Part shown: positions 56,503 to 64,000 of the stretch, piece after piece | How the letters are laid out: the number at the start of each line of letters is the position of its first letter | Numbering within the stretch: the stretch's first letter is position 1 | NCBI RefSeq assembly: GCF_947495705.1 | Contig: NZ_CANLZR010000002.1 | Location: 1-64,000 of the forward strand | DNA from: an uncultured Phycicoccus sp. | GTDB taxonomy: Bacteria > Actinomycetota > Actinomycetes > Actinomycetales > Dermatophilaceae | DNA: 64,000 nt | Reading direction: 5' to 3' | Notes under the pieces: generated by a model | What the model was told of the DNA's origin: nothing | What the model saw: the letters and a program-made list of their open reading frames with translations, nothing else | Database searches by the model: none | Translations under genes and position numbers: made by a program

Positions 56503-58059
56503 TCAGGAGCCCGGGACCTTCAGCAGCATGAGCTGGCCTGACTCGAGCTTGCGCAGCACGCCGTCCTGGAGGCTCTCCCGGACGTTGCGGCCGTGGCCCT
56601 GCACGTCGAGCAGCCAGGTGCCGCCGCCGAACCACGCCGACACGTCGACGATGCCGCTGGACTCGCCGTCGGGGTCGTTCACGGTCGCCACCGGCGCCCA
56701 GGTGCCCTGCCGCAGCCGGTGCTGCCACACCTTCGCGTCGTCGGCGTCCTCCTGGACCATGAGGCTGTTCCGGCTCGTGTCGAGGTTGTCGGGACTGACG
56801 AACGGGACGTAGGCGCCGGCACCCGGGTCGTCGCCCTGGGCGAGCTTGCCGAAGCTCGTGACCACGGTCGGGTCGTCGTGGTCGAACTCGAACCGGAAGA
56901 CGGCACCGTTCGGCGAGACGCCGGCCCCCGGACCGCGGGCGAGCCGCCCGGTGGCCGGGTCCGGCACCACGCCGCCACCGCCGGTGTCGGCCATGTAGAC
57001 CACGTGCGGGTCGTTCTTGTCGTACGCGATGTCCTCGGCCCGCACGAACTGGAAGACGTTGTGCGCGTTCGACCACGACTCGAGCGCGGCCTGCGGCAGC
57101 GCGCCCGTCTGGCCGCGCGCGATGTCGTCGGGGACGGGGATGAACTCGCCGGTGAGGTCGTCCCCGGGCCGGACGTCGCCGTAGTCGTTGGCGCCGTTGA
57201 ACGGGTCCGCCGGGTCGACGGGGGCACCGTTCTTGCCGGTGACCCGGAACGCCCACAGATGCCCGTCGTCGGCGAAGACCCCGGCTTGGTCGGCCGCCCG
57301 GTACAGGTACACCTGGGCCGAGGGCCGGTTGAACGTGTCGTCGGTCGTCAGCATCGCGATCTCGTCGTACCCGGGGAGGGCGATGGTGTTCTCGTGGTTG
57401 AGCCGGCCCATGCCGGCGACGCTCGTGGACTCGCCGGTGGCGGTGTCGAGGACGACGGCGTACCCGCCCTGGCGGGTCCCGTCACCGGGGAACGGGTCGG
57501 GCCCGTAGGGCGCCCCGGCCGGCACCGCGAGCCCCGCGTCGTCGGTCTCCTCACCGGTGACGAAGACGTCGGTGTCGAAGCCCTCGGCGGGGCCGACCAT
57601 CTCGGCCGAGCAGAAGCGGAGGAAGCCGACCTCCGGGCCGAGCGCGACCTCGGCGGCGAGGACGCCACCGCGCCCCTTGCCGCCGACGGTGCTCAGCGTG
57701 AGCTTGGCGACCGAGGCGTCCTCGAAGTCGGCCGTGCCGCGGAAGGGCACCGTCGTCTGCTCGTGCGCCACGTACACCTCGACGGTGTGCGGGGCCTCCC
57801 CCGAGCGCACCCCGATGCCGTCGGGCAGACCCTGGAACTCGAAGGCGCCGAGGGTGTCGCCGGAGGAGATGATCGGGGTCACGGACGCCCCCTTGGGTAC
57901 GCCCGGAGCCAGCGTGATGTAGGGGTCCTCCCCGGTGAGGAACCCGGCACGGTCGGGGGCTCCCAGGGCCGGGGCCGACGCCGCCGCGACGAAGGACGCG
58001 GTCACGACGATGGCCCCTGCGGCCCGCGCCACGGACGTGCTGCGTGTACGGATGGGCAT
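56503..58059 (-). CDS. Secreted PhoX/DUF839-like protein
   Basis: A 518-residue protein from ATG 58059. Residues 1-35 form a signal peptide (STSVARAAGAIVVTASFVAA). The mature part is beta-rich: GMGRLNHENTIALPGYDEIA, HNVFQFVRAEDIAYDKND, HVVYMADTGGGG and FVSPDNLDTSRNSLMVQED. The last motif and the Y-M-A-D-T-G motif match the PhoX-like (DUF839) phosphatase propellers. Metal-site completeness cannot be judged by eye, so phosphatase activity is inferred from family only. Extracellular location is clear. It is divergent from the FHA-FtsK gene. Confidence 0.75.
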   Translation of the reverse strand: MPIRTRSTSVARAAGAIVVTASFVAAASAPALGAPDRAGFLTGEDPYITLAPGVPKGASVTPIISSGDTLGAFEFQGLPDGIGVRSGEAPHTVEVYVAHEQTTVPFRGTADFEDASVAKLTLSTVGGKGRGGVLAAEVALGPEVGFLRFCSAEMVGPAEGFDTDVFVTGEETDDAGLAVPAGAPYGPDPFPGDGTRQGGYAVVLDTATGESTSVAGMGRLNHENTIALPGYDEIAMLTTDDTFNRPSAQVYLYRAADQAGVFADDGHLWAFRVTGKNGAPVDPADPFNGANDYGDVRPGDDLTGEFIPVPDDIARGQTGALPQAALESWSNAHNVFQFVRAEDIAYDKNDPHVVYMADTGGGGVVPDPATGRLARGPGAGVSPNGAVFRFEFDHDDPTVVTSFGKLAQGDDPGAGAYVPFVSPDNLDTSRNSLMVQEDADDAKVWQHRLRQGTWAPVATVNDPDGESSGIVDVSAWFGGGTWLLDVQGHGRNVRESLQDGVLRKLESGQLMLLKVPGS

Positions 58060-58216
58060 GACCAACACCACCTCAGGACGCGGAACGGGGCCCGCGAAGC
58101 CCGTCACGTTACCGCTCCCCGGGCGCCTTGGCGACCCCCCGGCTCCGCGGCCTCCGGCCACTCCCCGTCGCCTGGCGACCTGTGGATAACTTCCCGGCGG
58201 GGTCGGCCGGGATGCC

Positions 58217-58222
58217 TAGTGT
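58217..58222 (+). promoter_or_regulatory. Candidate leaderless -10 box (TAGTGT)
   Basis: TAGTGT ends 8 nt before the ATG at 58231, and no ribosome-binding sequence follows. Consistent with a leaderless mRNA, but the -35 is weak. Confidence 0.3.
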
Positions 58223-58230
58223 GGTGCGGC

Positions 58231-61200
58231 ATGGAGATCCGGATGACGGTCCACGTGCCGAGGCGTCGCCCGGCCCCCGTGGACCTCGTCGTCGAGGCCC
58301 GTGGCGGCGCGAACGTCGGGCGGCTGCGCGCTGCGCTGGCCGACCACCTGCGGATGCCGGTCGCGGGTCTCGCCGTCGCCGGCCGTCCGCTCCCCGACGA
58401 GTCGCTCGTGGGCCACCCGCCCCTGCTCGACGGGGTGTCGGTGGCGGTCCTCGGCGCACCGGGTGCCACGGGTCCGGCCGCGGGTGGTGCAGGGGACCGC
58501 CCGCGGCCGGTGCTGTCTCTCGTGTGCGTCGGCGGCCCCGACGCCGGGCGCAGCCATCCGCTGGCACCACCGGGGCTGGAGGTCGGCCGGTCCCCCCAGC
58601 GCGGGATGTCCCTGGCCGACCCGTCGCTCAGCCGCTCACACGCCCGGGTCGACGTCGGTGCCGACGGCGTGTTCGTCACCGACCTCGGGTCGACGAACGG
58701 CGTGAGCGTCGACGGCGAGCCCGTCGGCGGTCGCGTCGCCATCGACACCGGCTCCACGGTCGTCATCGGGGCGAGCACGCTGAGGCTCCGCCGGGCACCG
58801 GGCCCCGGAACCCCGGTGGTGCACCCCGGGGACGGGACGGTGCTGGTGTCCCCCGGGTGCGTCCCCGCGCCGGACGTGCCCGACGTCCGGGTGGAGGCCC
58901 CGGCCCCGCCGGCCGAGCCACCTCGCACCCGGATCCCCTGGGTCGCGGCCCTCGCCCCCGTCCCGGTCGTCGCCGTCCTGGCCGTCTTCCTCGGCCCGCA
59001 TCTGCTGGCCTTCGCGCTCATCGGGCCGGTCGCACTGCTCGCCACCGGCCTCGCCGACCGGGTCGGCAGCCGACGGCGCCGGGCGCGGATCCGCGCCGAG
59101 CATGTGGTGGCGAGGGCGCTGGCGCGCCGTCGGTTCGAGGACGCGGTCGCGCACGAGTGCCGCGCCCGCCTCCTCGCCCGCCCCGACCCGGACGAGATCC
59201 TGCGACGGGCCGAGCACCGCCTCCCCGGCCTGTGGTCGGGGCCGCACGACCTCGTGGTGCGCCTCGGCCTCGGCGACGTCCCCTCTCGCGCCATGTGGGC
59301 CGAGGGCGGCGAGGTCGCCCCTGGCACGGCCCGGCACGTCCCCGTCCTCGCCGACCTCGAGGCCGTCCGCTGCCTCGGGGTCACCGGGCCCGCCCAGCGG
59401 ACCACTCCCGTGCTGGCGGCCGTGCTCGGCCAGCTGCTCGTCCGCTCGCCCCCGACCCGGCTGCTCCTCCGGCATTCCGGCGCGCGCCCTGCTGCCGCCG
59501 GCCTGCACCCCTGGAGCCACTTGGCCCCCCACGTCACCGGCGCGGGCCGCCCGGTGCTCGCCGTCGAGGACGCCGCCGACGTCCCGGACGTGCCCGCGCT
59601 GGTCGCGCGGGCCCTGGCCGCCAGGGGCGTGGCCGTCCTGGCGGCCCGCAGCCGCGGCGACCTCCCCGACGGCTGCGGAGGCGTCCTCGAGACGACCGCC
59701 GGCGGCGGCGGGGTCCTGCACCTGCCGGACGGGGCGGTGCGGCTCGTCGTCGACGGGGTGGGGGCGCCCTGGCGGGACCGGCTCGCCCGGGCCCTCGCGC
59801 CGCTGCGGGAGTCCAATGGCGACGGGGGCGCCCTGCCCACCAGCGTCGACCTGCCCGACCTGCACCCCTTCCCGATCAGCACCGAGGCGGTCCTCGCGGG
59901 CTGGGCGGCCGCGCGCGGCCCGGTCGCGGCGGTGGGCGTCGGCACGGCCGGCACCCACGCCATCGACCTCGAGGCGGACGGCCCGCACGTCCTGGTGGGC
60001 GGCACGACCGGGTCGGGCAAGTCCGAGTTCTTGCGCACGCTCGTCACCGGCCTGGCGCTCGGCTCACCGCCCGCGGACCTGACGGTCCTGCTCGTCGACT
60101 TCAAGGGCGGGGCGGCGTTCGGCCCCTGCGCGTCGCTCCCGCACGTCGTCGGCCTCGTCACCGACCTCGACGACCACCTCGTCGGCCGGGTGCTGAGGTC
60201 GCTCACCGCGGAGGTCCGCCGGCGCGAGCGCCTGCTCGCGGAGGTCGGCGCCGGCGACCTCGCCGACTACCGGAGCCGCCCGGGGCTGCAGCCGCTCCCG
60301 CGGCTCGTCGTCGTCGTCGACGAGCTGCGGACCCTCGTCGACGAGCTGCCGGACTTCGTCCGTGGGCTCGTCCGCCTCGCAGCCCAGGGCCGGTCCCTCG
60401 GCATCCACCTCGTGCTCGCGACCCAGCGGCCGAGCGGGGCCGTCACCCCAGAGGTCCACGCGAACGTCAACCTCCGAGTCGCCTTCCGGGTGCGCGACCG
60501 GGCCGACTCGGTCAGCGTCGTCGACGACCCGGCAGCGGCCGAGCTGCCGGGCGAGACACCCGGACGGGCGGTCGCGCGAGGTGGCGACGGCGTCCTGCGC
60601 ACCTTCCAGACCGCTCTGGTGCGGCCCGCGCGCCCGGGCGGGCCGACGGTCGCGATCCGCGGTGCGGCAGGCGGCGCCCCGGTCACCGGCGGCGGTCTCG
60701 ACGACCGCGCCGCCGAGACCGCCGCCGTCGTCGCGGTCGTCGCAGCGGCCCACCGCCGCAGCGGTGGCACCCCGCCGCGCAAGGCTTGGCTGCCGCCCCT
60801 CCCGGATCTGGTGAGCCCGGGGTCGGTGGGACCCGGTGGTGTCGGCCTCGTCGACGACCCCGACCGGCAGCGCCGGACGGCGCTCACCTGGACGCCTGCC
60901 GTGCCCCTCTGGCGCGTCGTCGGCACTCCGCGCAGTGGGCGCAGCACGGCCCTGCGGGCCCTCGTCGTCGCGGCCTGCGGCAGCCTCCCCCGGTCCGCGC
61001 TGCACGTACACGTGCTGGCCCGCGGTGACGAGCACGACGACCTCGCAGCCCTGCCCCACCTGGGCACCCTCGCGCGCCTCGACGACGACGCCGCGGTCCG
61101 GGCGCTGGTCGAGCACCTCGACGCGGTGACCCGGCGGAGGCCCCCGGGGCCGAGCGCGACGGCGGTCACGACGCTCCTCGTCGTCGACGGCTGGGACCGG

Positions 61201-62214
61201 CTGACCGACCTCGACGACCCGCACGACCCGACTCCGGTGTCGCAGGACCTGCTCCGGGTGGCGCGCGACGGTGCGGCGTGCGGCCTCGTCGTCGCTGTCT
61301 CGGGCGGGCGCGAGCTGCTGCGGTCGACGTGGTCGGCGCTCGGCGGGGAGGTCCTGGCCCTCGGCCAGCTGGACCCTCTCGACACCGCGCTCCTGGGGCT
61401 GCCGGTCGGCCTGGCCGTGCCCCCGGGTCGCCCCGGTCGGGCGGTCCGGGCCGGCGACGGCCTGGAGGTCCAGCTCGCCCGTCCCGGCGAGGCCGATCTC
61501 GCGGCCCTGGTCCGGGGCGCGGGCCCGGGCGACGGGCCGCCGCCATGGCGGTTCCGGCCCCTCCCCCCCTCGGTGCGCCGCGAGGACGCCCGGCCGGTGG
61601 CGGCGGACGACGCCAGGGCGCTGCCGCTCGGCATCGCGGGCCCCACGGGTGAGCCCTGGGCCTGGGTCCCGGCCACGCACGGCCGCCGCCTGCTCGTCGC
61701 CGGGGCCCCGGGCTCCGGCCGGTCCAGCGCCCTCGACGTCCTCGCCCGCTCGGCCGCGGACGTCGGCCGGCCGGTCGTCCTGGTCCGGGGCAGGCCCCGG
61801 CCTCCCCGGTCGCGCCCCGACGGCTCGTGGCCCGCCCTGCGCCCCGACGACGTCGACGTCCTCGTCGCGCTCCGGCGCGACCACCCGGACCTCCTCGTGC
61901 TCGTCGACGACGCGGACCGGCTCGACGGTGCGGCGATCCTCCCGGTGCTCATCGAGGTCGCCGACCTCGCCGACCGGGACGGGGGCGCGGTCGTCGTCGC
62001 GACCACCACCTCGGCCCTGCGCACCCGCTTCCGCGGGCTCGACGTCGACGCCGCCCGCCACCGCCTCGCCCTGCTCCTCCAGCCCGACCCCGGCGACGGG
62101 GACGTCGTCGGCATCCGTCGCCTCGCGGTCCCCGCGCCGGCCCAACCGGGGCGGGGCGTGCTCGTCCTTGCCGGGGCCCCGACCCCGATCCAGGTCATCG
62201 ACCCCGGCCGGTGA
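58231..62214 (+). CDS. FHA-domain FtsK/EccC-like ATPase
   Basis: A 1327-residue protein. The N-terminal about 75 residues look ubiquitin-like (VDLVVEARGGANVGRLRAAL). An FHA domain spans about 95-187 (LEVGRSPQRGMSLADPSLSR, SHARVDVGADGVFVTDLGST). Two membrane helices lie near 235-275 (VAALAPVPVVAVLAVFLGPH, LLAFALIGPVALLATGLADR). The first FtsK/SpoIIIE ATPase domain has Walker A GGTTGSGKSEF near residue 591 and Walker B LVVVVDELRTL. The second and third ATPase domains have GTPRSGRSTAL (near 900) and GAPGSGRSSAL (near 1157), with Arg replacing the P-loop Lys, so they are probably inactive. This is the layout of type VII secretion EccC/EssC. No WXG100 or Ecc partner genes are in the window. Confidence 0.9.
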   Translation: MEIRMTVHVPRRRPAPVDLVVEARGGANVGRLRAALADHLRMPVAGLAVAGRPLPDESLVGHPPLLDGVSVAVLGAPGATGPAAGGAGDRPRPVLSLVCVGGPDAGRSHPLAPPGLEVGRSPQRGMSLADPSLSRSHARVDVGADGVFVTDLGSTNGVSVDGEPVGGRVAIDTGSTVVIGASTLRLRRAPGPGTPVVHPGDGTVLVSPGCVPAPDVPDVRVEAPAPPAEPPRTRIPWVAALAPVPVVAVLAVFLGPHLLAFALIGPVALLATGLADRVGSRRRRARIRAEHVVARALARRRFEDAVAHECRARLLARPDPDEILRRAEHRLPGLWSGPHDLVVRLGLGDVPSRAMWAEGGEVAPGTARHVPVLADLEAVRCLGVTGPAQRTTPVLAAVLGQLLVRSPPTRLLLRHSGARPAAAGLHPWSHLAPHVTGAGRPVLAVEDAADVPDVPALVARALAARGVAVLAARSRGDLPDGCGGVLETTAGGGGVLHLPDGAVRLVVDGVGAPWRDRLARALAPLRESNGDGGALPTSVDLPDLHPFPISTEAVLAGWAAARGPVAAVGVGTAGTHAIDLEADGPHVLVGGTTGSGKSEFLRTLVTGLALGSPPADLTVLLVDFKGGAAFGPCASLPHVVGLVTDLDDHLVGRVLRSLTAEVRRRERLLAEVGAGDLADYRSRPGLQPLPRLVVVVDELRTLVDELPDFVRGLVRLAAQGRSLGIHLVLATQRPSGAVTPEVHANVNLRVAFRVRDRADSVSVVDDPAAAELPGETPGRAVARGGDGVLRTFQTALVRPARPGGPTVAIRGAAGGAPVTGGGLDDRAAETAAVVAVVAAAHRRSGGTPPRKAWLPPLPDLVSPGSVGPGGVGLVDDPDRQRRTALTWTPAVPLWRVVGTPRSGRSTALRALVVAACGSLPRSALHVHVLARGDEHDDLAALPHLGTLARLDDDAAVRALVEHLDAVTRRRPPGPSATAVTTLLVVDGWDRLTDLDDPHDPTPVSQDLLRVARDGAACGLVVAVSGGRELLRSTWSALGGEVLALGQLDPLDTALLGLPVGLAVPPGRPGRAVRAGDGLEVQLARPGEADLAALVRGAGPGDGPPPWRFRPLPPSVRREDARPVAADDARALPLGIAGPTGEPWAWVPATHGRRLLVAGAPGSGRSSALDVLARSAADVGRPVVLVRGRPRPPRSRPDGSWPALRPDDVDVLVALRRDHPDLLVLVDDADRLDGAAILPVLIEVADLADRDGGAVVVATTTSALRTRFRGLDVDAARHRLALLLQPDPGDGDVVGIRRLAVPAPAQPGRGVLVLAGAPTPIQVIDPGR

Positions 62215-62321
62215 TGCGGCCCGGGTGGGCTACGTAGAAGTCCTGATTCCGCAGCCGGTCGCCAGCGGCTTCGATGGCTGGTCGGGGCCGACCGGCTCCG
62301 CTGTGCAGGAGGGAACACACC

Positions 62322-62750
62322 ATGACCGTCATGACCACTCTTCGCCGACGCGTGCTCGTCGGCACCGCCGCGGCCGGGGCTCTCGTCCTCGGCGCCGCGC
62401 CCGCGATGGCGCACCACTGTTACGTGCCGATGTACAGCCTCAGCGGCCCGTCCTCGCCGAACTGGCTCGTCTTCAGCGCCGAAGCGGGCGCGGCCGAGCT
62501 CGCCGGCTTCGAGGCCGCCTGCCCGGAGGCCTCCGACGCCGGCTACGACGCCCTGCGCGCCGCGGGGATGCCGGTCGGGATCAAGATCTTCGCGAAGATG
62601 ACGATCGGCGACCCGAAGGAGACCGGCCGGACGAACCCGAACGGGGCCAACGGCAAGGGCCTGGAGTACTTCGGTGCGGGCTCGACCCTCGCCGAGGACA
62701 TGGTCATGACCTGGATCGACGCCGCCGCCGCGTACGACTGCACCGGCTGA
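62322..62750 (+). CDS. Small secreted protein
   Basis: A 142-residue protein from ATG 62322, behind CAGGAGGGA. The signal peptide (RRRVLVGTAAAGALVLGAAP) is cleaved at AMA-HHC. The mature part has Cys at the start (HHCYVPMYSL), in the middle (FEAACPEASDAGYDALRAAG) and at the end (YDCTG), so disulphides are likely. The domain is not recognised. It follows the FHA-FtsK gene by 107 bp, but has its own ribosome-binding site. Confidence 0.75.
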   Translation: MTVMTTLRRRVLVGTAAAGALVLGAAPAMAHHCYVPMYSLSGPSSPNWLVFSAEAGAAELAGFEAACPEASDAGYDALRAAGMPVGIKIFAKMTIGDPKETGRTNPNGANGKGLEYFGAGSTLAEDMVMTWIDAAAAYDCTG

Positions 62751-62823
62751 GCCGGGGCCGGGCCGCCCGCGGCCGGGGACCGGGGTGACGACATAGCCCC
62801 TGGTCACGGGCGGTCCGAGGCCC

Positions 62824-62829
62824 TACCCT
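62824..62829 (+). promoter_or_regulatory. Leaderless promoter of the LuxR-type gene
   Basis: TACCCT ends 6 nt before the ATG at 62836. A -35-like TGGTCA (62801-62806) precedes it with a 17-bp spacer. There is no Shine-Dalgarno sequence between -10 and start. Confidence 0.45.
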
Positions 62830-62835
62830 GCGGGG

Positions 62836-63564
62836 ATGGGGAGCGGGGACCTCACCGTCGAGGCCGTCACGGGCCTCCTCGCCGCGATGGCGGCGACGCA
62901 CGACCCGGCGTGCCGGCGCGCCGCGATGCTCGACGCGCTCACCGGGCTCGCCGACGCCCGTGTCGGCCTGCTCCTGCGCGGCGGCCCGGCGAGCGCCGCC
63001 GAGGCCTGCTGGGTCCCCGCCGCGCTGCTCGCCGACGCGACCCGCGGCGACCTCACCCCCCGCTCGGCGGAACGCACCTGGGGCAGGCGGGTGTGGCGCG
63101 GCTCCCCGGAGCGGGCTGCCGCCCTCGAGGCCCACGGGGTCGACCAGGTGTGCACCGTGCCGCTGCGCGGGGGCCTGGACGTCACCGCCGTCGCCCTCGG
63201 CCGGGCCGGGGCGGACTTCACCGAGCCGGTGCTGCGCCGCCTCACCACGCTGCAGCCGTGCCTCGCCGGCCTGGCCGCCCTGGCCGGCCTGCTGCCGCCC
63301 CCGGGGCGCGGGCCCAGCCTGACCCGCCGGGAGCACGAGGTGCTCGCCCTGCTGGCCGCCGGCCACACCACCCAGCGGATCGGCCGTGAGCTGGGGTCGT
63401 CGCCGCGGACGGTGGAGGTGCATCTGCGCCGCATCTACACCAAGCTCGGCGTCGCGGACCGGCTCGGCGCGGTGCTGCACGCACTCGACCTCGGGCTCGT
63501 GGCCCCGCGGCCCCCGGCTCAGACCGGGTCGGCGTCGGTGTCGTCCGGGCGGGGTGCGACGTAG
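62836..63564 (+). CDS. LuxR family transcriptional regulator
   Basis: A 242-residue protein. Residues 1-150 form a GAF-like sensor (LLAAMAATHDPACRRAAMLD, VCTVPLRGGLDVTAVALGRA). The C-terminal LuxR helix-turn-helix is LTRREHEVLALLAAGHTTQR, IGRELGSSPRTVEVHLRRIY, TKLGVADRLGAV. The ligand is unknown; there is no response-regulator Asp domain. Its last 46 bp overlap the convergent membrane-protein gene. Confidence 0.88.
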   Translation: MGSGDLTVEAVTGLLAAMAATHDPACRRAAMLDALTGLADARVGLLLRGGPASAAEACWVPAALLADATRGDLTPRSAERTWGRRVWRGSPERAAALEAHGVDQVCTVPLRGGLDVTAVALGRAGADFTEPVLRRLTTLQPCLAGLAALAGLLPPPGRGPSLTRREHEVLALLAAGHTTQRIGRELGSSPRTVEVHLRRIYTKLGVADRLGAVLHALDLGLVAPRPPAQTGSASVSSGRGAT

Positions 63565-63941
63565 GCCGCCCCCAGCGCGACGAGCGCGACCGCGAGGACG
63601 GCGGCGCCGAGCCCCGGCCGCCCCGCCTGCGCCACGCTCCATCCGACCGGGACCAGGAGCAGGTGCCAGACGACCGTGGGGGTCCGCGGCCACCGGGTCC
63701 ACCGCAGCCACCCCCGCGCCAGGACCGCCAGCCCCGCCGCGGCCAGCACGATGAGCACCGCTGACATCACGACACGCGCGGGGTCAGTGCCCAGTCCCAG
63801 GGCCAGCTCGTAGACGTAGAAGCCCGCGAAGGCGACCAGGGCCACGGCCTCCAGCCCGCACAGCACCGCGGCTACGGTCCGGGCGCGGTGCACCGGCCGG
63901 ACGGCCCGCGCTGCGTCGGGGACGGGGGAAGGGTCGGACAC
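63519..63941 (-). CDS. Small integral membrane protein
   Basis: About 140 residues from GTG 63941 (a GTG start is chosen because the longer frame adds a residue stretch without features). Four hydrophobic helices are visible (VAAVLCGLEAVALVAFAGFY, VVMSAVLIVLAAAGLAVLAR, TVVWHLLLVPVGWSVAQAG, LGAAVLAVALVALGAAYVAP). The acidic tail (RPDDTDADPV) overlaps the 3' end of the LuxR-type gene. No family is recognised. Confidence 0.75.
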   Translation of the reverse strand: MSDPSPVPDAARAVRPVHRARTVAAVLCGLEAVALVAFAGFYVYELALGLGTDPARVVMSAVLIVLAAAGLAVLARGWLRWTRWPRTPTVVWHLLLVPVGWSVAQAGRPGLGAAVLAVALVALGAAYVAPRPDDTDADPV

Positions 63942-64000
63942 GCGCCCGAGGATAACCAGCGGCCGCACGGGAACACCCCGGCGGGCCCGCCCGTTGACCG

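Noticed and set aside
56593-58230. Long plus-strand open frame continuous with the FHA-FtsK gene
   Set aside because: It is the antisense of the PhoX-like gene. The family homology and the FHA-FtsK start lie at 58231.

Overview
The window is very GC-rich, uses many GTG starts and 4-base start/stop overlaps, and carries WhiB, DUF222/HNH, DUF3039, SARP-type, Tad-pilus and CWB2 genes. This points to an actinomycete (Actinomycetota), probably a Micrococcales relative of the Intrasporangiaceae. The family assignment is inference; the high-GC actinobacterial character is plain.

Layout. 1-6.6 kb: the edge of a DUF222/HNH gene, an Imm-5-like protein, then a tyrosine/phenylalanine catabolic set (fahA with an uncharacterised partner, hppD, and a divergent Lrp/AsnC regulator). 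6.6-18 kb: a Tat-exported 5'-nucleotidase, two helicases, a secreted M43 metalloprotease, YqgE, VanZ and malic enzyme. 17.2-19 kb: a small heat-shock locus (DnaJ-domain protein, Hsp20, divergent HspR-like MerR). 19-27.5 kb: ppdK, a PAP2 phosphatase, tmRNA (ssrA) and pyruvate carboxylase. Malic enzyme, PPDK and Pyc together put much of the C3/C4 anaplerotic node in one place. 27.6-37.5 kb: CsbD, then ftsE-ftsX-M23 peptidase-smpB-DUF2207, a CWB2 surface protein and prfB. smpB and ssrA, the two halves of trans-translation, are both present about 7 kb apart.

38.4-51.2 kb is the most interesting part. A Tad/Flp pilus operon (tadA-tadB-tadC-flp-tadE-tadE-tadG, all on the minus strand) is split inside the tadA ATPase gene by an 8.2-kb element. 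The element is bounded by an 8-bp direct repeat, GGCAGCCC, at 42100-42107 and 50331-50338. It encodes a large serine integrase next to one end, a WhiB-like protein, a P27-type small terminase without a large terminase, several zinc-finger/DNA-binding small proteins in a tightly overlapping operon, an ART/DarT-like protein and a HicA-like toxin candidate with a co-translated partner. Removing the element at the repeat rejoins tadA exactly in frame (1230 bp, 409 codons). The element therefore looks like a compact phage satellite or integrative island that turns a pilus ATPase off on integration and could restore it on excision.

51.5-64 kb: a small membrane protein, a 1376-residue SARP/BTAD-nSTAND-WD40 regulator with helical-phase direct repeats upstream, a frameshifted VOC gene, a secreted PhoX-like protein, an FHA-FtsK/EccC-like ATPase whose second and third P-loops have Arg in place of Lys, a small secreted protein, a LuxR-type regulator and a membrane protein. 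Several genes have a TAnnnT box 6-8 nt before the start codon, suggesting leaderless transcripts.
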